The notes below the pieces were generated by a model. That model saw only the letters and a list, made by a program, of their open reading frames with translations. It was not told where the DNA came from and made no database searches. A stretch of DNA of 64,000 nt from an uncultured Prevotella sp. (GTDB taxonomy: Bacteria; Bacteroidota; Bacteroidia; Bacteroidales; Bacteroidaceae). How positions within the stretch are numbered: the first letter of the stretch is position 1; each line of letters begins with the position of its first letter. The stretch is taken from assembly GCA_905234265.1 (NCBI GenBank), contig CAJOHJ010000004.1, positions 49,893-113,892 of the forward strand, in the 5' to 3' direction. The translations under genes were made by a program, and so were the position numbers. Positions 1 through 7,735 of this stretch are shown piece after piece.

Positions 1-1
1 A

Positions 2-121
2 CTCGGCTTTGGCAACTGCACCAACACCCGCGCCTGCGAGGCTGTCTGCCCGAAGAACGAGACCATCGCCAACATCGCCCGCCTCAACCGCGAGATGATT
101 AAGGCAAAGCTGGCTGACTAA
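2..121 (+). CDS. frdB: Fumarate reductase/succinate dehydrogenase iron-sulfur subunit, C-terminal end (5' truncated by window)
   Basis: Only the last 39 codons are in the window, ending at TAA 119-121. The visible part holds a Cys-x5-Cys-x3-Cys-Pro motif ([13 protein letters not shown]). This is the second iron-sulfur ligand set of the FrdB/SdhB subunit, which carries electrons between the menaquinone-binding membrane subunit and the flavoprotein at the inner face of the cytoplasmic membrane. The tail [15 protein letters not shown] fits the Bacteroidetes version of the protein. In this phylum the enzyme works mainly as fumarate reductase in succinate fermentation, and the subunit normally ends an frdCAB operon. 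The terminator at 205-232 agrees with it being the last gene. The assignment rests on a short tail, but the Cys spacing is distinctive. Confidence 0.8.
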   Translation, partial: LGFGNCTNTRACEAVCPKNETIANIARLNREMIKAKLAD

Positions 122-204
122 AGATGTTGACTTTAGTCAAGGCTTTTAAGCTGACAATATTAATAAGGTAGAACCTAACAAAGTGTCAAGCACTTTGTGT
201 CATC

Positions 205-232
205 AAGGGGAGGCTTATGGCCTCCCTTTTTT
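205..232 (+). terminator. Intrinsic terminator after frdB
   Basis: Arms GGGAGGC (208-214) and GCCTCCC (220-226) enclose a 5-nt loop and extend outward with A-T pairs. Six T follow at 227-232. The position, about 85 bp after the frdB stop, fits the end of the frd operon. Confidence 0.85.
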
Positions 233-467
233 GATTGGCGTTTCAAAGATTTTGCTTGATTCTTTTGATGCAAACACAGCTGCAATTATAATGGCATGGC
301 AGTGTAATCCTGTTTTGCAAAAGCCTTGCAGGCTGTATGTTACAGAAGACATGCCAGAAAATGCGGGCAACAGCCTGTATAATAGGCTAACACGGAAACA
401 GGTCTCACCCGACGCACCTCCCATCCCTTACCAGCCACCTCTTGCTTTTCACCATTCACTTCTGAAA

Positions 468-530
468 TAACATGCAGCGATAATTCCGTAACTCATTGAG
501 ATAATTCTGTAAGTCATTGAGATAAGTTAT
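468..530 (+). repeat. 21-bp repeat family A, intergenic copy 1 (about 2.5 units)
   Basis: Two full 21-nt units lie at 479-499 and 500-520. Each begins GATAATT and ends in a CATTGA variant, and they differ at three positions. A partial unit with ATAACATGCAG precedes them and GATAAG follows. These are the same building blocks as the arrays near 5.1, 21.3, 38.9, 49.3 and 56.4 kb. Confidence 0.8.
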
Positions 531-782
531 TCAACATACGTGGGTGTTGGCTTGGGTGAGACTGGCATTGCTTGCAACATGTTGGAAAACAGTGGAATAT
601 GTTTTGGGTGAGACCAGTCCCTAATCCACAGACGCTTCAGGGATATTGCATTGAAAACACCAAACAACTCATGCTGTTATAGTATTCCTTATCCGAACTG
701 GGATACTACTTCATGACAAGCTGCCTATTAAGGTCGAAATCGTTTTTTCGAAATTTTATTCGTTTTTTTCAGAAACTATTTG

Positions 783-790
783 TATATTTG
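783..790 (+). promoter_or_regulatory. Bacteroidetes-type -7 box (TATATTTG)
   Basis: TATATTTG matches the TAnnTTTG consensus and lies 50 bp before the ATG at 841. No good -33 TTTG is seen at the usual 19-21 bp distance, so this is a candidate only. Confidence 0.5.
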
Positions 791-840
791 CCGACATATA
801 GATTAATACAGATGTCACACTCTTAAGAAAGCCTAAAACT

Positions 841-2565
841 ATGACACAACTATTAAAAAAATTGGTTCTGGCATGCCTGCTGTCCTTCCTGGCCATCTGC
901 GCAGAAGCCCACGACTGCGAGGTGGACGGCATCTTCTACAATCTCAACAAGTCTGACAAGACGGCCACCGTCACTTATTTTGGCGACGACAACAGCAGTG
1001 CCAAATACCAGGGCGACATCCGTATTCCGGAGACCATCTCACTCGACGGTGTCACTTACACAGTAAATGCTATTGGCAGCTATGCCTTCAACAACTGCAA
1101 AGACATTACCAGAATTCACATTCCCGTCACGGTTACGGCCATCGGCAAGCAGGCGTTCTATGGCTGCACGGGCATCAAGGAAGTCTCTGTGACTGACATC
1201 GAAAAATATCCCTACATAAAGTTTGAGGATGAGTACAGCAATCCCGACCGCTTTACGAATGGCGAAATTGTTGAAATCGTAAAAACGGATGTCAAATTTT
1301 CGGCACCTGTCATCACGAAAGAACCAGTAGTCCAGGACACTCCTGCGCCTAAGCCGAAAGAAGACATGGGAGAAGTCTATTTCAATGGTACCAAGTTTGG
1401 ACTGTTTTACTATTTCGACGACGCAGACCCTGCCGTGCAGCAGTATGCCGCAAGGCTGCTATTCGGTGAAGACTTCGCCAGCCTTGACGATGCCGTCGCC
1501 GGCATGAAAAAACTGTGGAAGAAGAGCAGTGTCGAAAGCCGCGACGCAGGATTTATAAGCATGTTTCTTTCACAAACGTACAGATTTGGAGACGCATCGG
1601 ACAATGGCTTTGCCAGCTATAGAGTCAGAGCCACGCTGAAAGGCAAGGCCAACATCGTTGGGCTGCCACAGACTGCAGACGGCAGGAAGCTGAAGGCGCA
1701 GTATTTCCGCCTGTCGAATGGCATCGACCGCACCTTTATCTACGACATGGGCAAGAAGCAGGTGCTGGGAATGGACGACATCTTCCAGCCTGCAGTGGCG
1801 CAGAAGCTGAAGTCAATGTTCGGCACCGAAGCCAATCTCTATGCCGAGGACCGCTGCCTGAGAATCAAAGCGAAGGCTGGCGAGGGCTTTTTCATTTTCA
1901 GCCCGACCACAGAGAAAAACTTCAGCGACCACTTCAAGCAGCTTGTCGGCTGGGGCAATTTCAACTATGACACTCCTGAATATGTCGGTGGGAAAAGTAG
2001 TTTGTACTGGTATCTGACAGATTCCAAGATTGCCAGGATAGAAGCAGATGAAGCTTTCGACCCGGTGGATGTGACGCTGACCGTTCATGAGGACGGACAC
2101 ATCAGCGACATAAAGGTATCCGGAGCCACAGTCTATTGTACTGAGGAACAGCTGCTGGAGATTTGCAGCAAGATGCCCAAGTGGAAGCCGGCCTACGAGA
2201 ACGGCAAGCCCATCACCAAAGAGGCCCACTTCGTCGTTAAGGCGCCAAGATGGATTGGCGAGCCGGAGGTGCCGGCAGAGTTTCCTAATGGAGGAACCAC
2301 TGCTCTTATGAAATTCATAGGCGATAACTTGAAATACCCTAAAACGGCAGAAGAAGCTGGCATTCAAGGCCGTGTCATCTGCCAATTCATTGTAGAAGAG
2401 GATGGCTCCATTTCTTCGATTAAAATTGTCAAGTCAGTCCATCCCCTCCTTGACGCCGAGGCCTTGCGCGTGGTGTCTGCCATGCCGTCGTGGAAGCCCG
2501 GCATGCACAAAGGCCAGAAAGTCCGCGTAAAGCTGAATATGCCTATAACGTTCAGATTGCATTAG
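841..2565 (+). CDS. Secreted BspA-type leucine-rich-repeat protein with C-terminal TonB domain
   Basis: 574 aa. Residues 1-23 form a signal peptide (LVLACLLSFLAICAEA). Residues about 70-125 contain BspA/LRR_5 repeats, seen in 'IGSYAFNNCKDITRIHIP' and 'IGKQAFYGCTGI'. Residues about 180-400 form a middle region that loosely recalls DUF3298-type domains. Two TonB-C-like modules follow: a weaker one at about 410-465 ('VHEDGHISDIKVSG') and a clear one at about 485-574 ('YPKTAEEAGIQGRVICQFIV', 'EEDGSISSIKIVKS'). TonB-C domains usually bind outer-membrane receptors. Here, fused to a secreted BspA module with no N-terminal anchor, the role is more likely envelope or surface binding. The gene stands alone with its own candidate promoter. 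Function is unknown, but the domain calls are fairly secure. Confidence 0.7.
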   Translation: MTQLLKKLVLACLLSFLAICAEAHDCEVDGIFYNLNKSDKTATVTYFGDDNSSAKYQGDIRIPETISLDGVTYTVNAIGSYAFNNCKDITRIHIPVTVTAIGKQAFYGCTGIKEVSVTDIEKYPYIKFEDEYSNPDRFTNGEIVEIVKTDVKFSAPVITKEPVVQDTPAPKPKEDMGEVYFNGTKFGLFYYFDDADPAVQQYAARLLFGEDFASLDDAVAGMKKLWKKSSVESRDAGFISMFLSQTYRFGDASDNGFASYRVRATLKGKANIVGLPQTADGRKLKAQYFRLSNGIDRTFIYDMGKKQVLGMDDIFQPAVAQKLKSMFGTEANLYAEDRCLRIKAKAGEGFFIFSPTTEKNFSDHFKQLVGWGNFNYDTPEYVGGKSSLYWYLTDSKIARIEADEAFDPVDVTLTVHEDGHISDIKVSGATVYCTEEQLLEICSKMPKWKPAYENGKPITKEAHFVVKAPRWIGEPEVPAEFPNGGTTALMKFIGDNLKYPKTAEEAGIQGRVICQFIVEEDGSISSIKIVKSVHPLLDAEALRVVSAMPSWKPGMHKGQKVRVKLNMPITFRLH

Positions 2566-2695
2566 CCTGGACATGCTTACCACAAGAAAATCAAGAAGTT
2601 TTCCTTCTTGATTTTCTTTGATTATGGATAATCTTGTAAAACTTGCAGCGTTTAACTTTTTTCCATTTTTCTGGTGTTAATATTATATTAATGTG

Positions 2696-2703
2696 TACTT
2701 TTG
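2696..2703 (+). promoter_or_regulatory. -7 box (TACTTTTG) almost touching the tcdA start
   Basis: TACTTTTG fits TAnnTTTG and ends 9 bp before the tcdA ATG at 2713. Transcription would then begin only a few bases before the start codon, suggesting a leaderless or near-leaderless mRNA. No clear -33 box is seen. Confidence 0.5.
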
Positions 2704-2712
2704 CACCCAGTT

Positions 2713-3525
2713 ATGGCAATAGAAAAAGCAATTTTCCGGCGCACGGAACTGCTGCTGGGCAATGATGCTGTAGAGCTGATAGGCCAGAAGCGCGTCATCA
2801 TCTTCGGCGTTGGCGGCGTTGGGTCGTGGTGTGCCGAGAGTCTGGTACGCTCAGGCATCCGCCAGCTCACCATCGTCGACTCCGACCGTGTGTGCATCAC
2901 CAACATCAACCGCCAGCTGATGGCCACCACCAAGACCATCGGCCACGTGAAGGTGGAAGCCCTCAAGGAGCGGCTGCTCACCATCAACCCCTCGGCAGAG
3001 ATTACCGCCCTTCAGCGCATCTTCACCGAGGAGACTGCCGAAAGCTTCGACATCGGCTCCTACGACTATATCATCGATGCCATCGACTCGCTGAAGGACA
3101 AGGCCCTGCTCATCGAGATGGCCTGCCAGACAGGGGCGCGCCTGTTCTCGTCGATGGGTGCCGCACTGAAGATGGACCCCACAAAGATACAGGTGGCCGA
3201 ATTCTGGAAAGTCAAGGGCGACCCTCTGGCCCGCGCCTTGCGCAACCGCTTCAAGAAGCAGAAGCGCTTCCCGAAGCGCAAGTTCCAGTGCGTCTTCTCC
3301 GACGAGCTTCTGCCCAACCTTGGCACCAATGCCACCTGCGGCACCGAGCAGTGCATGTGTCCGAAGGCGCAAAGCGGTCCTGGCGACCCTACGCTGCTGA
3401 ACCACGAGTGGTGTTCATCGAAGGCTCAGATCAACGGCACCGTAGCCCACATAACAGCCATCTTCGGCTTCATGCTTGCCGGCCTCGTCGTACAGGACAT
3501 TGCCAAGGGACAGCACGCTGGCTAA
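2713..3525 (+). CDS. tcdA: tRNA threonylcarbamoyladenosine dehydratase (TcdA/CsdL, ThiF/E1-like family)
   Basis: 270 aa from ATG 2713. A TTG at 2701 would add four residues but lies inside the -7 box. The protein is a cytosolic ATP-dependent dehydratase that converts t6A37 in tRNA to the cyclic form. The nucleotide-binding glycine loop GVGGVGSWCAESL is at about residues 32-44, followed by 'VDSDRVCITNINRQ', typical of the E1/MoeB/ThiF fold. A C-terminal Cys-rich segment 'CGTEQCMCP' and 'GTVAHITAIFGFMLAG' are characteristic of the YgdL/TcdA branch. Length matches the family. It appears monocistronic. Confidence 0.9.
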   Translation: MAIEKAIFRRTELLLGNDAVELIGQKRVIIFGVGGVGSWCAESLVRSGIRQLTIVDSDRVCITNINRQLMATTKTIGHVKVEALKERLLTINPSAEITALQRIFTEETAESFDIGSYDYIIDAIDSLKDKALLIEMACQTGARLFSSMGAALKMDPTKIQVAEFWKVKGDPLARALRNRFKKQKRFPKRKFQCVFSDELLPNLGTNATCGTEQCMCPKAQSGPGDPTLLNHEWCSSKAQINGTVAHITAIFGFMLAGLVVQDIAKGQHAG

Positions 3526-3526
3526 G

Positions 3527-3697
3527 CTATTTCTCCTTGACCAGCAAGTCTGCTTCCGACAATGTTTCGAAAGCCCTGTCAAGCCGGTACTTGACAAGTG
3601 CCGCGCGGCGAGAGGTCGCGGCTGACGAGGATGCGCATGCGCTCGCCGTAGTAGCGCTGGAAGAAGAGATGTCCATTTTCTCGTTGTCCATAAGCAT
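3527..3697 (-). pseudogene. Decayed HEPN-like protein remnant
   Basis: A 56-codon frame read on the minus strand from ATG 3697 ends in 'LVKYRLDRAFETLSEADLLV' and then stops. That ending strongly recalls the start of the first helix pair of HEPN-domain proteins (often paired with MNT nucleotidyltransferases), which normally continue for about 100 more residues. The first half is low-complexity Ser/Ala in this frame, but another frame of the same DNA reads 'FFQRYYGERMRILVSRDLS', which looks like real protein. This suggests at least two small indels plus a truncation. A complete -33/-7 promoter lies upstream (3742-3771). A short functional peptide cannot be excluded. No MNT partner is nearby. 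Confidence 0.4.
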
Positions 3698-3741
3698 TCT
3701 GTTCTTGTGTTGTGTCGTGGCAGAAAGTGCCGTTCTGTCTG

Positions 3742-3771
3742 CAAAGTTATAAATAGTTGGCGGAACTGCAA
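3742..3771 (-). promoter_or_regulatory. Minus-strand promoter, -33 TTG and -7 TAACTTTG
   Basis: On the minus strand TTG (3771-3769) is followed after 19 bp by TAACTTTG (3749-3742), the Bacteroidetes arrangement. It drives towards the HEPN-like remnant and may have outlived its gene. Confidence 0.55.
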
Positions 3772-3788
3772 GGCATTGGGCAAAAAAA

Positions 3789-3821
3789 AGGCTCGTCGTC
3801 ACGACGGGCTTTTTCTTTTTT
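3789..3821. terminator. Probable bidirectional terminator
   Basis: Imperfect hairpin GGCTCGTCG / CGACGGGCT with loop TCA, preceded by A8 and followed by a T-rich run, so it could work in both directions. It lies between the tcdA/HEPN-remnant region and dinB. Confidence 0.55.
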
Positions 3822-4001
3822 CAGACAAATAAATCTACTTATGAAAATAAACTACTAACCTAAATATCTATTCTGAGTCTTTGTGTTTTCTTGATGCAAA
3901 GGTATTCAGGTTGTAGCTTCCGTCAAAATATTTTCAGCCAACGGCCCGTTTCGTTCAGCGAAAACGGCATGCAGCGGCGCAAAGCATGCCCCAAAGGCTG
4001 C
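3822..4001. other. Spacer between terminator and dinB 3' end
   Basis: About 180 bp without a recognisable gene, RNA or repeat. Confidence 0.5.
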
Positions 4002-5159
4002 TCACAGGTGCTGCGCGGCGGTCTCTTCCGGCCACGGGCCGAACTCCAGTTCCAGCTCCTTCCATGCCGGCTCCGCCAGCGCGTCGCCGTCGGCACCGTC
4101 GGCCGACGAGTGTGAGACACCCAGCCCCAGCAGGCGTATGGGGCGCTCGCTGCCATAGTCGACCGTGCGCAGCAGCCGCTTTGCCAGGGGCAGCACCTGT
4201 TCCTTGGTGGTCAGCACGCCGGGGGCGGTCAGGCTGCGCGTAATCTGGCGGAAGTCGGCAAACTTCACCTTCAGCGTCAGTGTGCGTCCCTCGAAGCCGC
4301 TCTTCCCGATGCGCCGCAGCAGTTCCAGGACGGTGTGGTAAAGCTCAATGATGACCGTCGAGGGCTGGAAGATGTCTTCCTCGAAGGTCTGCTCGCAGCT
4401 CACCGACTTGCGCTCCCACTCGGAGACCACCGGCCGCTCGTCGATGCCGCGTGCAAACTGGTAGAAGACATGCCCCATCTTGCCGAACTCCTCCACGAGG
4501 TGTACCTCCGTGCAGCGGCGCAGGTCGGCGCCTGTGAAGATGCCCATGCGGTGCATGTGGTCGGCAGTCTTCTGGCCCACGCCCCAGATGCGCGTCACCT
4601 GCATGCGGTCGATGAACTGCTGCGCACGGTCGGGATGCACCACTGTCAGACCGTCGGGCTTGCGCCAGTCGCTGGCAATCTTTGCCAGGAACTTGCAGTA
4701 GCTGACGCCGGCGGATGCCGTCAGCCCCGTGGTATCCTTGATGCGCTGCTTGATCTGGCGCGCAATGTCGACGGCCATGGCTATGTGCGGCTTGTTCGCG
4801 GTGACGTCGAGGAAGGCCTCGTCGAGCGACAGCAGCTCTATCAGGTCGGTGTAGTCGTGAAAAATGTCGCGTATCTGCCCGGACACCTCCTTGTATTTGC
4901 TGAAGTGCGGCTCAACGATTATCAGCTGCGGACACAGCCGCTTGGCCACCTGTATGCTCTGCGCGCTGTGCACCCCGAAGCGGCGTGCCTCGTAGCTGGC
5001 CGTGGAGACCACGCCGCGCGGACCGTCGTGGCCCACTGCCACTGGCTTGCCGCGCAGTTCGGGACTGTCGCGCTGCTCGACGGCAGCAAAGAACTGGTCC
5101 ATGTCGACGTGTATAATCTTCCGCTGCTCCACAAAATTATCTCTGCATGTTACAAACAT
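4002..5159 (-). CDS. dinB: DNA polymerase IV (Y-family, DinB)
   Basis: 385 aa from ATG 5159. This is an error-prone translesion polymerase that bypasses damaged template bases. The palm domain has the metal ligands in 'HVDMDQFFAAVE' (about residues 17-28) and the Y-family signature 'SLDEAFLDVT' (about 109-118). A helix-hairpin-helix thumb ('RIWGVGQKTADHMHRMG') and a little-finger domain follow. A tail 'ELELEFGPW' resembles a beta-clamp-binding motif. The first ten residues (MFVTCRDNFV) are encoded by a copy of the 21-bp repeat family and are not part of the normal protein, which begins near 'RKIIHVDMD'. A GTG at 5132 (VEQRKIIHV) is the likely ancestral start. Which start is used cannot be settled from sequence. 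Confidence 0.92.
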   Translation of the reverse strand: MFVTCRDNFVEQRKIIHVDMDQFFAAVEQRDSPELRGKPVAVGHDGPRGVVSTASYEARRFGVHSAQSIQVAKRLCPQLIIVEPHFSKYKEVSGQIRDIFHDYTDLIELLSLDEAFLDVTANKPHIAMAVDIARQIKQRIKDTTGLTASAGVSYCKFLAKIASDWRKPDGLTVVHPDRAQQFIDRMQVTRIWGVGQKTADHMHRMGIFTGADLRRCTEVHLVEEFGKMGHVFYQFARGIDERPVVSEWERKSVSCEQTFEEDIFQPSTVIIELYHTVLELLRRIGKSGFEGRTLTLKVKFADFRQITRSLTAPGVLTTKEQVLPLAKRLLRTVDYGSERPIRLLGLGVSHSSADGADGDALAEPAWKELELEFGPWPEETAAQHL

Positions 5160-5176
5160 TATCTCTATGAGATAAG
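5133..5176 (-). repeat. 21-bp repeat family A, copy 2, overlapping the dinB start
   Basis: Read on the minus strand: a GATAAT unit with one extra G, then GTAACATGCAGA, then GATAATTTTGTG. The extra G turns GATAATTT into GATAATGTTT and so creates the ATG used by the longest dinB frame. Confidence 0.75.
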
Positions 5177-5216
5177 TGAAAGAAAGCTTTATGAGTCAGA
5201 AGGGCGGCAGCAAACT

Positions 5217-5244
5217 CTACACCCTACATTCTACACTCTACACT
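5217..5244 (+). repeat. Four 7-bp tandem units (CTACAYY)
   Basis: CTACACC, CTACATT, CTACACT and CTACACT follow head to tail. The last unit overlaps the stop codon of the DUF5703 gene on the minus strand (TAG, 5245-5243). Confidence 0.75.
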
Positions 5245-7567
5245 AATAACTAACCACCACATCGCCCTGCCGGCTCTGCGGCGTAACCTTGACGCTGACC
5301 ACGCGGCCGTCGCGCAGCTCGGCCTCCACCACCGTCTGCTGCGAGGCATGCAGGCGGAAGCGCACGTTCCACTCGCGCGGCCATGCCGGGAAGACGTAGA
5401 GCTTGCCGCCACGCTCCTGCAAGAGCATTTCCTGCACGGCAATCATGCCGGAGCCGCCCCAGTTGTGGTCGGGTGTCCAGTCGAAGCCAGGTCCCCAGAA
5501 AGCAGGGAAGCGGTGGCGCCCGTCGGCCATTTTCAGGCGTATGAGCCGCTTGGCCTCGTCGGTAAGGCCCAGACAGGCGGCCCAGATGGCATCCTGCTTC
5601 CACCCGACGTGTGAGCGGAACTTCCGGGCATACTCGTCGTAGAGATAAGTGTCGCGAGCCATTGCCAGACTGTCGCTGCCCACTCCGTACATGCGCCAGG
5701 GGAACACCGTGTAGAGATGCATCGGCTCAGTGTTCTGCACACGCTCCCACGCCACTGCCGGTGCTATCAGCTGGCGGCCGTCGACGGTGCGCGTGCTGAT
5801 GTCGGGCAGGCGGCTGTCAAGGTCTTCCAGATACTTCATCCTGTCGGAGGCGTCCTTCGGCAGACCGTCGCCAAAGACGGCATCGCCGCCGGCGGCCTGC
5901 TGCAGTTCATACCAGTAGAGCGACTGCGCGACGGTGCGCAGGGCGGCAATGGTGGACGTGGAGTTGTAGGCTCCCTTGAAAGTCTCGCCGCCGCTGCCGG
6001 GATAGAGCACCAGCTTGCCCTTGTCGGTGAGGCGCTTGACGCCGCGGCGTGCAGCAAGATACTGGTAATGCTCGTCGAAGAAGCGCAGGCAGCTGTATAT
6101 CATCGGCACGTACTCGCCGATGTCCATGCCGCTGTAGCGGTTGGCCTCCAAGGCTATCTGGCAGAACTCCAGGCATGTGTCCCACTCGTATTCCAGCCAG
6201 GCATTGCGCTGCATGCCGGGGTCGTAGCCCTGCGGCCGCTTGCCGCCGTATTCGGCATAGCATGGCAGCCCGTAGTTTTCTATCTGCTCCGTCAGGCAGG
6301 CACCGCCGTGGTGCCAGTAGGCCTGCGAGCGCACCTCGCCGGTCTTATATATATTAAGGTAAAAGTCAAGCTGCGGCTTCAGCATGTCGAAGTCGCCGCT
6401 CTTCAGCATCGGCCAGTAGACGAGCCTCTGGTTCTGTGCCGTGTGTACGCCGCCGCCCCAGTTGCGGAAGTCGGGCGACAGACGATATTCTGCATCCTTG
6501 TTGACATACTCAGGGTCGAAGGTAAACAGCCCGCCGTTGAACTTCGTGGGCCACTGTCCGTGGCTGTTGCAGCCCAGCATGTAGCGGAAGAGCGTGTAGT
6601 TGCGCAGCTCGTCGCTGACAACATAGCTCCTCTGCCAGAACTGGCGCCACCACTGCCGCGAAGCCTTGCGGTCGGCATCTAAGCGCACCCTCTGCTCGGT
6701 GCGGCCAAGCTCGGCAGTCCACTCGGCAGGCGACAGCTGGCCAGTGGCCATGGCTATCTGCACATGGCAGCGGCTGACAGACTTCGGCGTGACGTACATC
6801 CAGCCGCGATAGTCGGCAGAGGCATAACGGCCCTCAGTCTCGTCGAGCAGCACCATGCCGTCGCCCTTCATGCGGCCGCCGAAGGTCAGCAGGCTGATGG
6901 GGTTCCACAGCAGATGCTTCACGCTGTCCAGCTGCTGCTGGGCGACGGTGGCATCGAAGATGGTCTCGCGGCGGTTGCGATGCACGAAGGTCACCGCCTT
7001 CTGGCCGGCGACGATGCTGTCGTGCAGGGTGGCAATGCCCTGGGGCATGGCAAACTTCCAGCTGCTCTGGTTGCCCTCGCGCTTAGTCATCGCGCGGTCG
7101 GCAGCACGCCAGCTCTCGTAGGTGGCGGCCACCGTAAGCTTCTTGCTGCTGCTCACCTCGGCATGCACCACAGGCTTCCAGACGTCGGCCCACAGCTGAA
7201 TGCTCGTGGTGCCGTCGGTAATCTCCACATAGCCGTCGGCAAGGTGGAGCACCTGGCGGAAGCGCGACATGTCAAGCTCCGGCGACACGCTCAGCCTGAC
7301 GCGGCCAAGCTTCAGCAGGGTGTTGTTCTCGTCGAAGCATCCGCTGCGCGACACATAGAACAGCACGTCGCCCTGCTCCACCCACACGTTCATGCCAACG
7401 TCGCCGCCGCCGCAGGGCATCGACTCCGACGAGTTCTGGCTCGGCGATGTCCACACATAGTCCTCAGGCATCGGCGCCGCATCATTGCCTTTGACGGCCT
7501 TGGCAGCCACAGACGCCACCGCCGGCATCACCAACGCCAGCAAGACAGCAATCAGTCTTCTGTTCAT
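5243..7567 (-). CDS. Secreted DUF5703-domain glycosidase-like protein ((alpha/alpha)6 toroid type)
   Basis: 774 aa from ATG 7567. An upstream in-frame ATG at 7591 would put eight extra residues before the signal peptide. Residues 1-22 form the signal peptide (LIAVLLALVMPAVASVAA). The N-terminal half begins 'DYVWTSPSQNSSESMPCGGG', the opening of the DUF5703 beta-sandwich found in large Bacteroidetes sugar-cleaving enzymes. The C-terminal half, with many Trp/Tyr/His motifs ('GGVHTAQNQRLVYWPML', 'WAACLGLTDEAKRLI', 'DHNWGGSGMIAVQEMLLQ'), resembles the six-hairpin fold of GH95/GH65-like enzymes. Substrate is unknown. The gene is divergent from the AraC-type sensor at 7736, which may regulate it. 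Confidence 0.7.
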   Translation of the reverse strand: MNRRLIAVLLALVMPAVASVAAKAVKGNDAAPMPEDYVWTSPSQNSSESMPCGGGDVGMNVWVEQGDVLFYVSRSGCFDENNTLLKLGRVRLSVSPELDMSRFRQVLHLADGYVEITDGTTSIQLWADVWKPVVHAEVSSSKKLTVAATYESWRAADRAMTKREGNQSSWKFAMPQGIATLHDSIVAGQKAVTFVHRNRRETIFDATVAQQQLDSVKHLLWNPISLLTFGGRMKGDGMVLLDETEGRYASADYRGWMYVTPKSVSRCHVQIAMATGQLSPAEWTAELGRTEQRVRLDADRKASRQWWRQFWQRSYVVSDELRNYTLFRYMLGCNSHGQWPTKFNGGLFTFDPEYVNKDAEYRLSPDFRNWGGGVHTAQNQRLVYWPMLKSGDFDMLKPQLDFYLNIYKTGEVRSQAYWHHGGACLTEQIENYGLPCYAEYGGKRPQGYDPGMQRNAWLEYEWDTCLEFCQIALEANRYSGMDIGEYVPMIYSCLRFFDEHYQYLAARRGVKRLTDKGKLVLYPGSGGETFKGAYNSTSTIAALRTVAQSLYWYELQQAAGGDAVFGDGLPKDASDRMKYLEDLDSRLPDISTRTVDGRQLIAPAVAWERVQNTEPMHLYTVFPWRMYGVGSDSLAMARDTYLYDEYARKFRSHVGWKQDAIWAACLGLTDEAKRLIRLKMADGRHRFPAFWGPGFDWTPDHNWGGSGMIAVQEMLLQERGGKLYVFPAWPREWNVRFRLHASQQTVVEAELRDGRVVSVKVTPQSRQGDVVVSY

Positions 7568-7619
7568 AGTCATTTGCCTTTGATTTACCATAACCTTTAC
7601 TTTTGTCTTTGATAGCTTA

Positions 7620-7627
7620 CAAAATTA
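7620..7627 (-). promoter_or_regulatory. -7 box (TAATTTTG) of the DUF5703 gene
   Basis: On the minus strand TAATTTTG lies 52 bp before ATG 7567. No clear -33 box is visible. It sits in the short divergent region shared with the AraC-type gene. Confidence 0.5.
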
Positions 7628-7656
7628 CTGTTTTCAGCCAAATTTCGTTTCGTTTT

Positions 7657-7688
7657 TTTGCTTTTTTATGTATATTTTTTTAGCTTTG
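7657..7688 (+). promoter_or_regulatory. Promoter of the TPR/AraC regulator: TTTG - 20 bp - TAGCTTTG
   Basis: TTTG at 7657-7660, a 20-bp AT-rich spacer and TAGCTTTG at 7681-7688 match the Bacteroidetes sigma-factor consensus. The promoter means that in-frame start codons before about 7690 cannot be used. Confidence 0.75.
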
Positions 7689-7735
7689 CAGACAAAATGA
7701 ACGAACAGAATATCATATTTCTGCTTGCCAACAAT

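Larger units (their letters stand above)
233..840. other. Non-coding stretch with repeat copies and the promoter of the next gene
   Basis: No convincing gene is present. The longest open frame (from 183, 95 codons) starts inside the terminator hairpin and resembles no protein I know. The stretch contains a short array of the 21-bp repeat family (468-530). It also has three occurrences of GGGTGAGAC or its complement (401-409 inverted, 554-562 and 606-614 direct) and a -7-type box just before the next gene. Confidence 0.6.

Noticed and set aside
183..470. 95-codon frame after frdB
   Set aside because: It starts with GTG ahead of and across the terminator hairpin, has no promoter or recognisable motif, and ends next to repeat DNA.
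2826..3752. 308-codon frame overlapping tcdA
   Set aside because: Composition is typical of an off-frame shadow in G+C-rich coding DNA; tcdA in the other frame has clear family motifs.
4335..5246. 303-codon plus-strand frame opposite dinB
   Set aside because: It is antisense to a clear dinB and has no recognisable motif.
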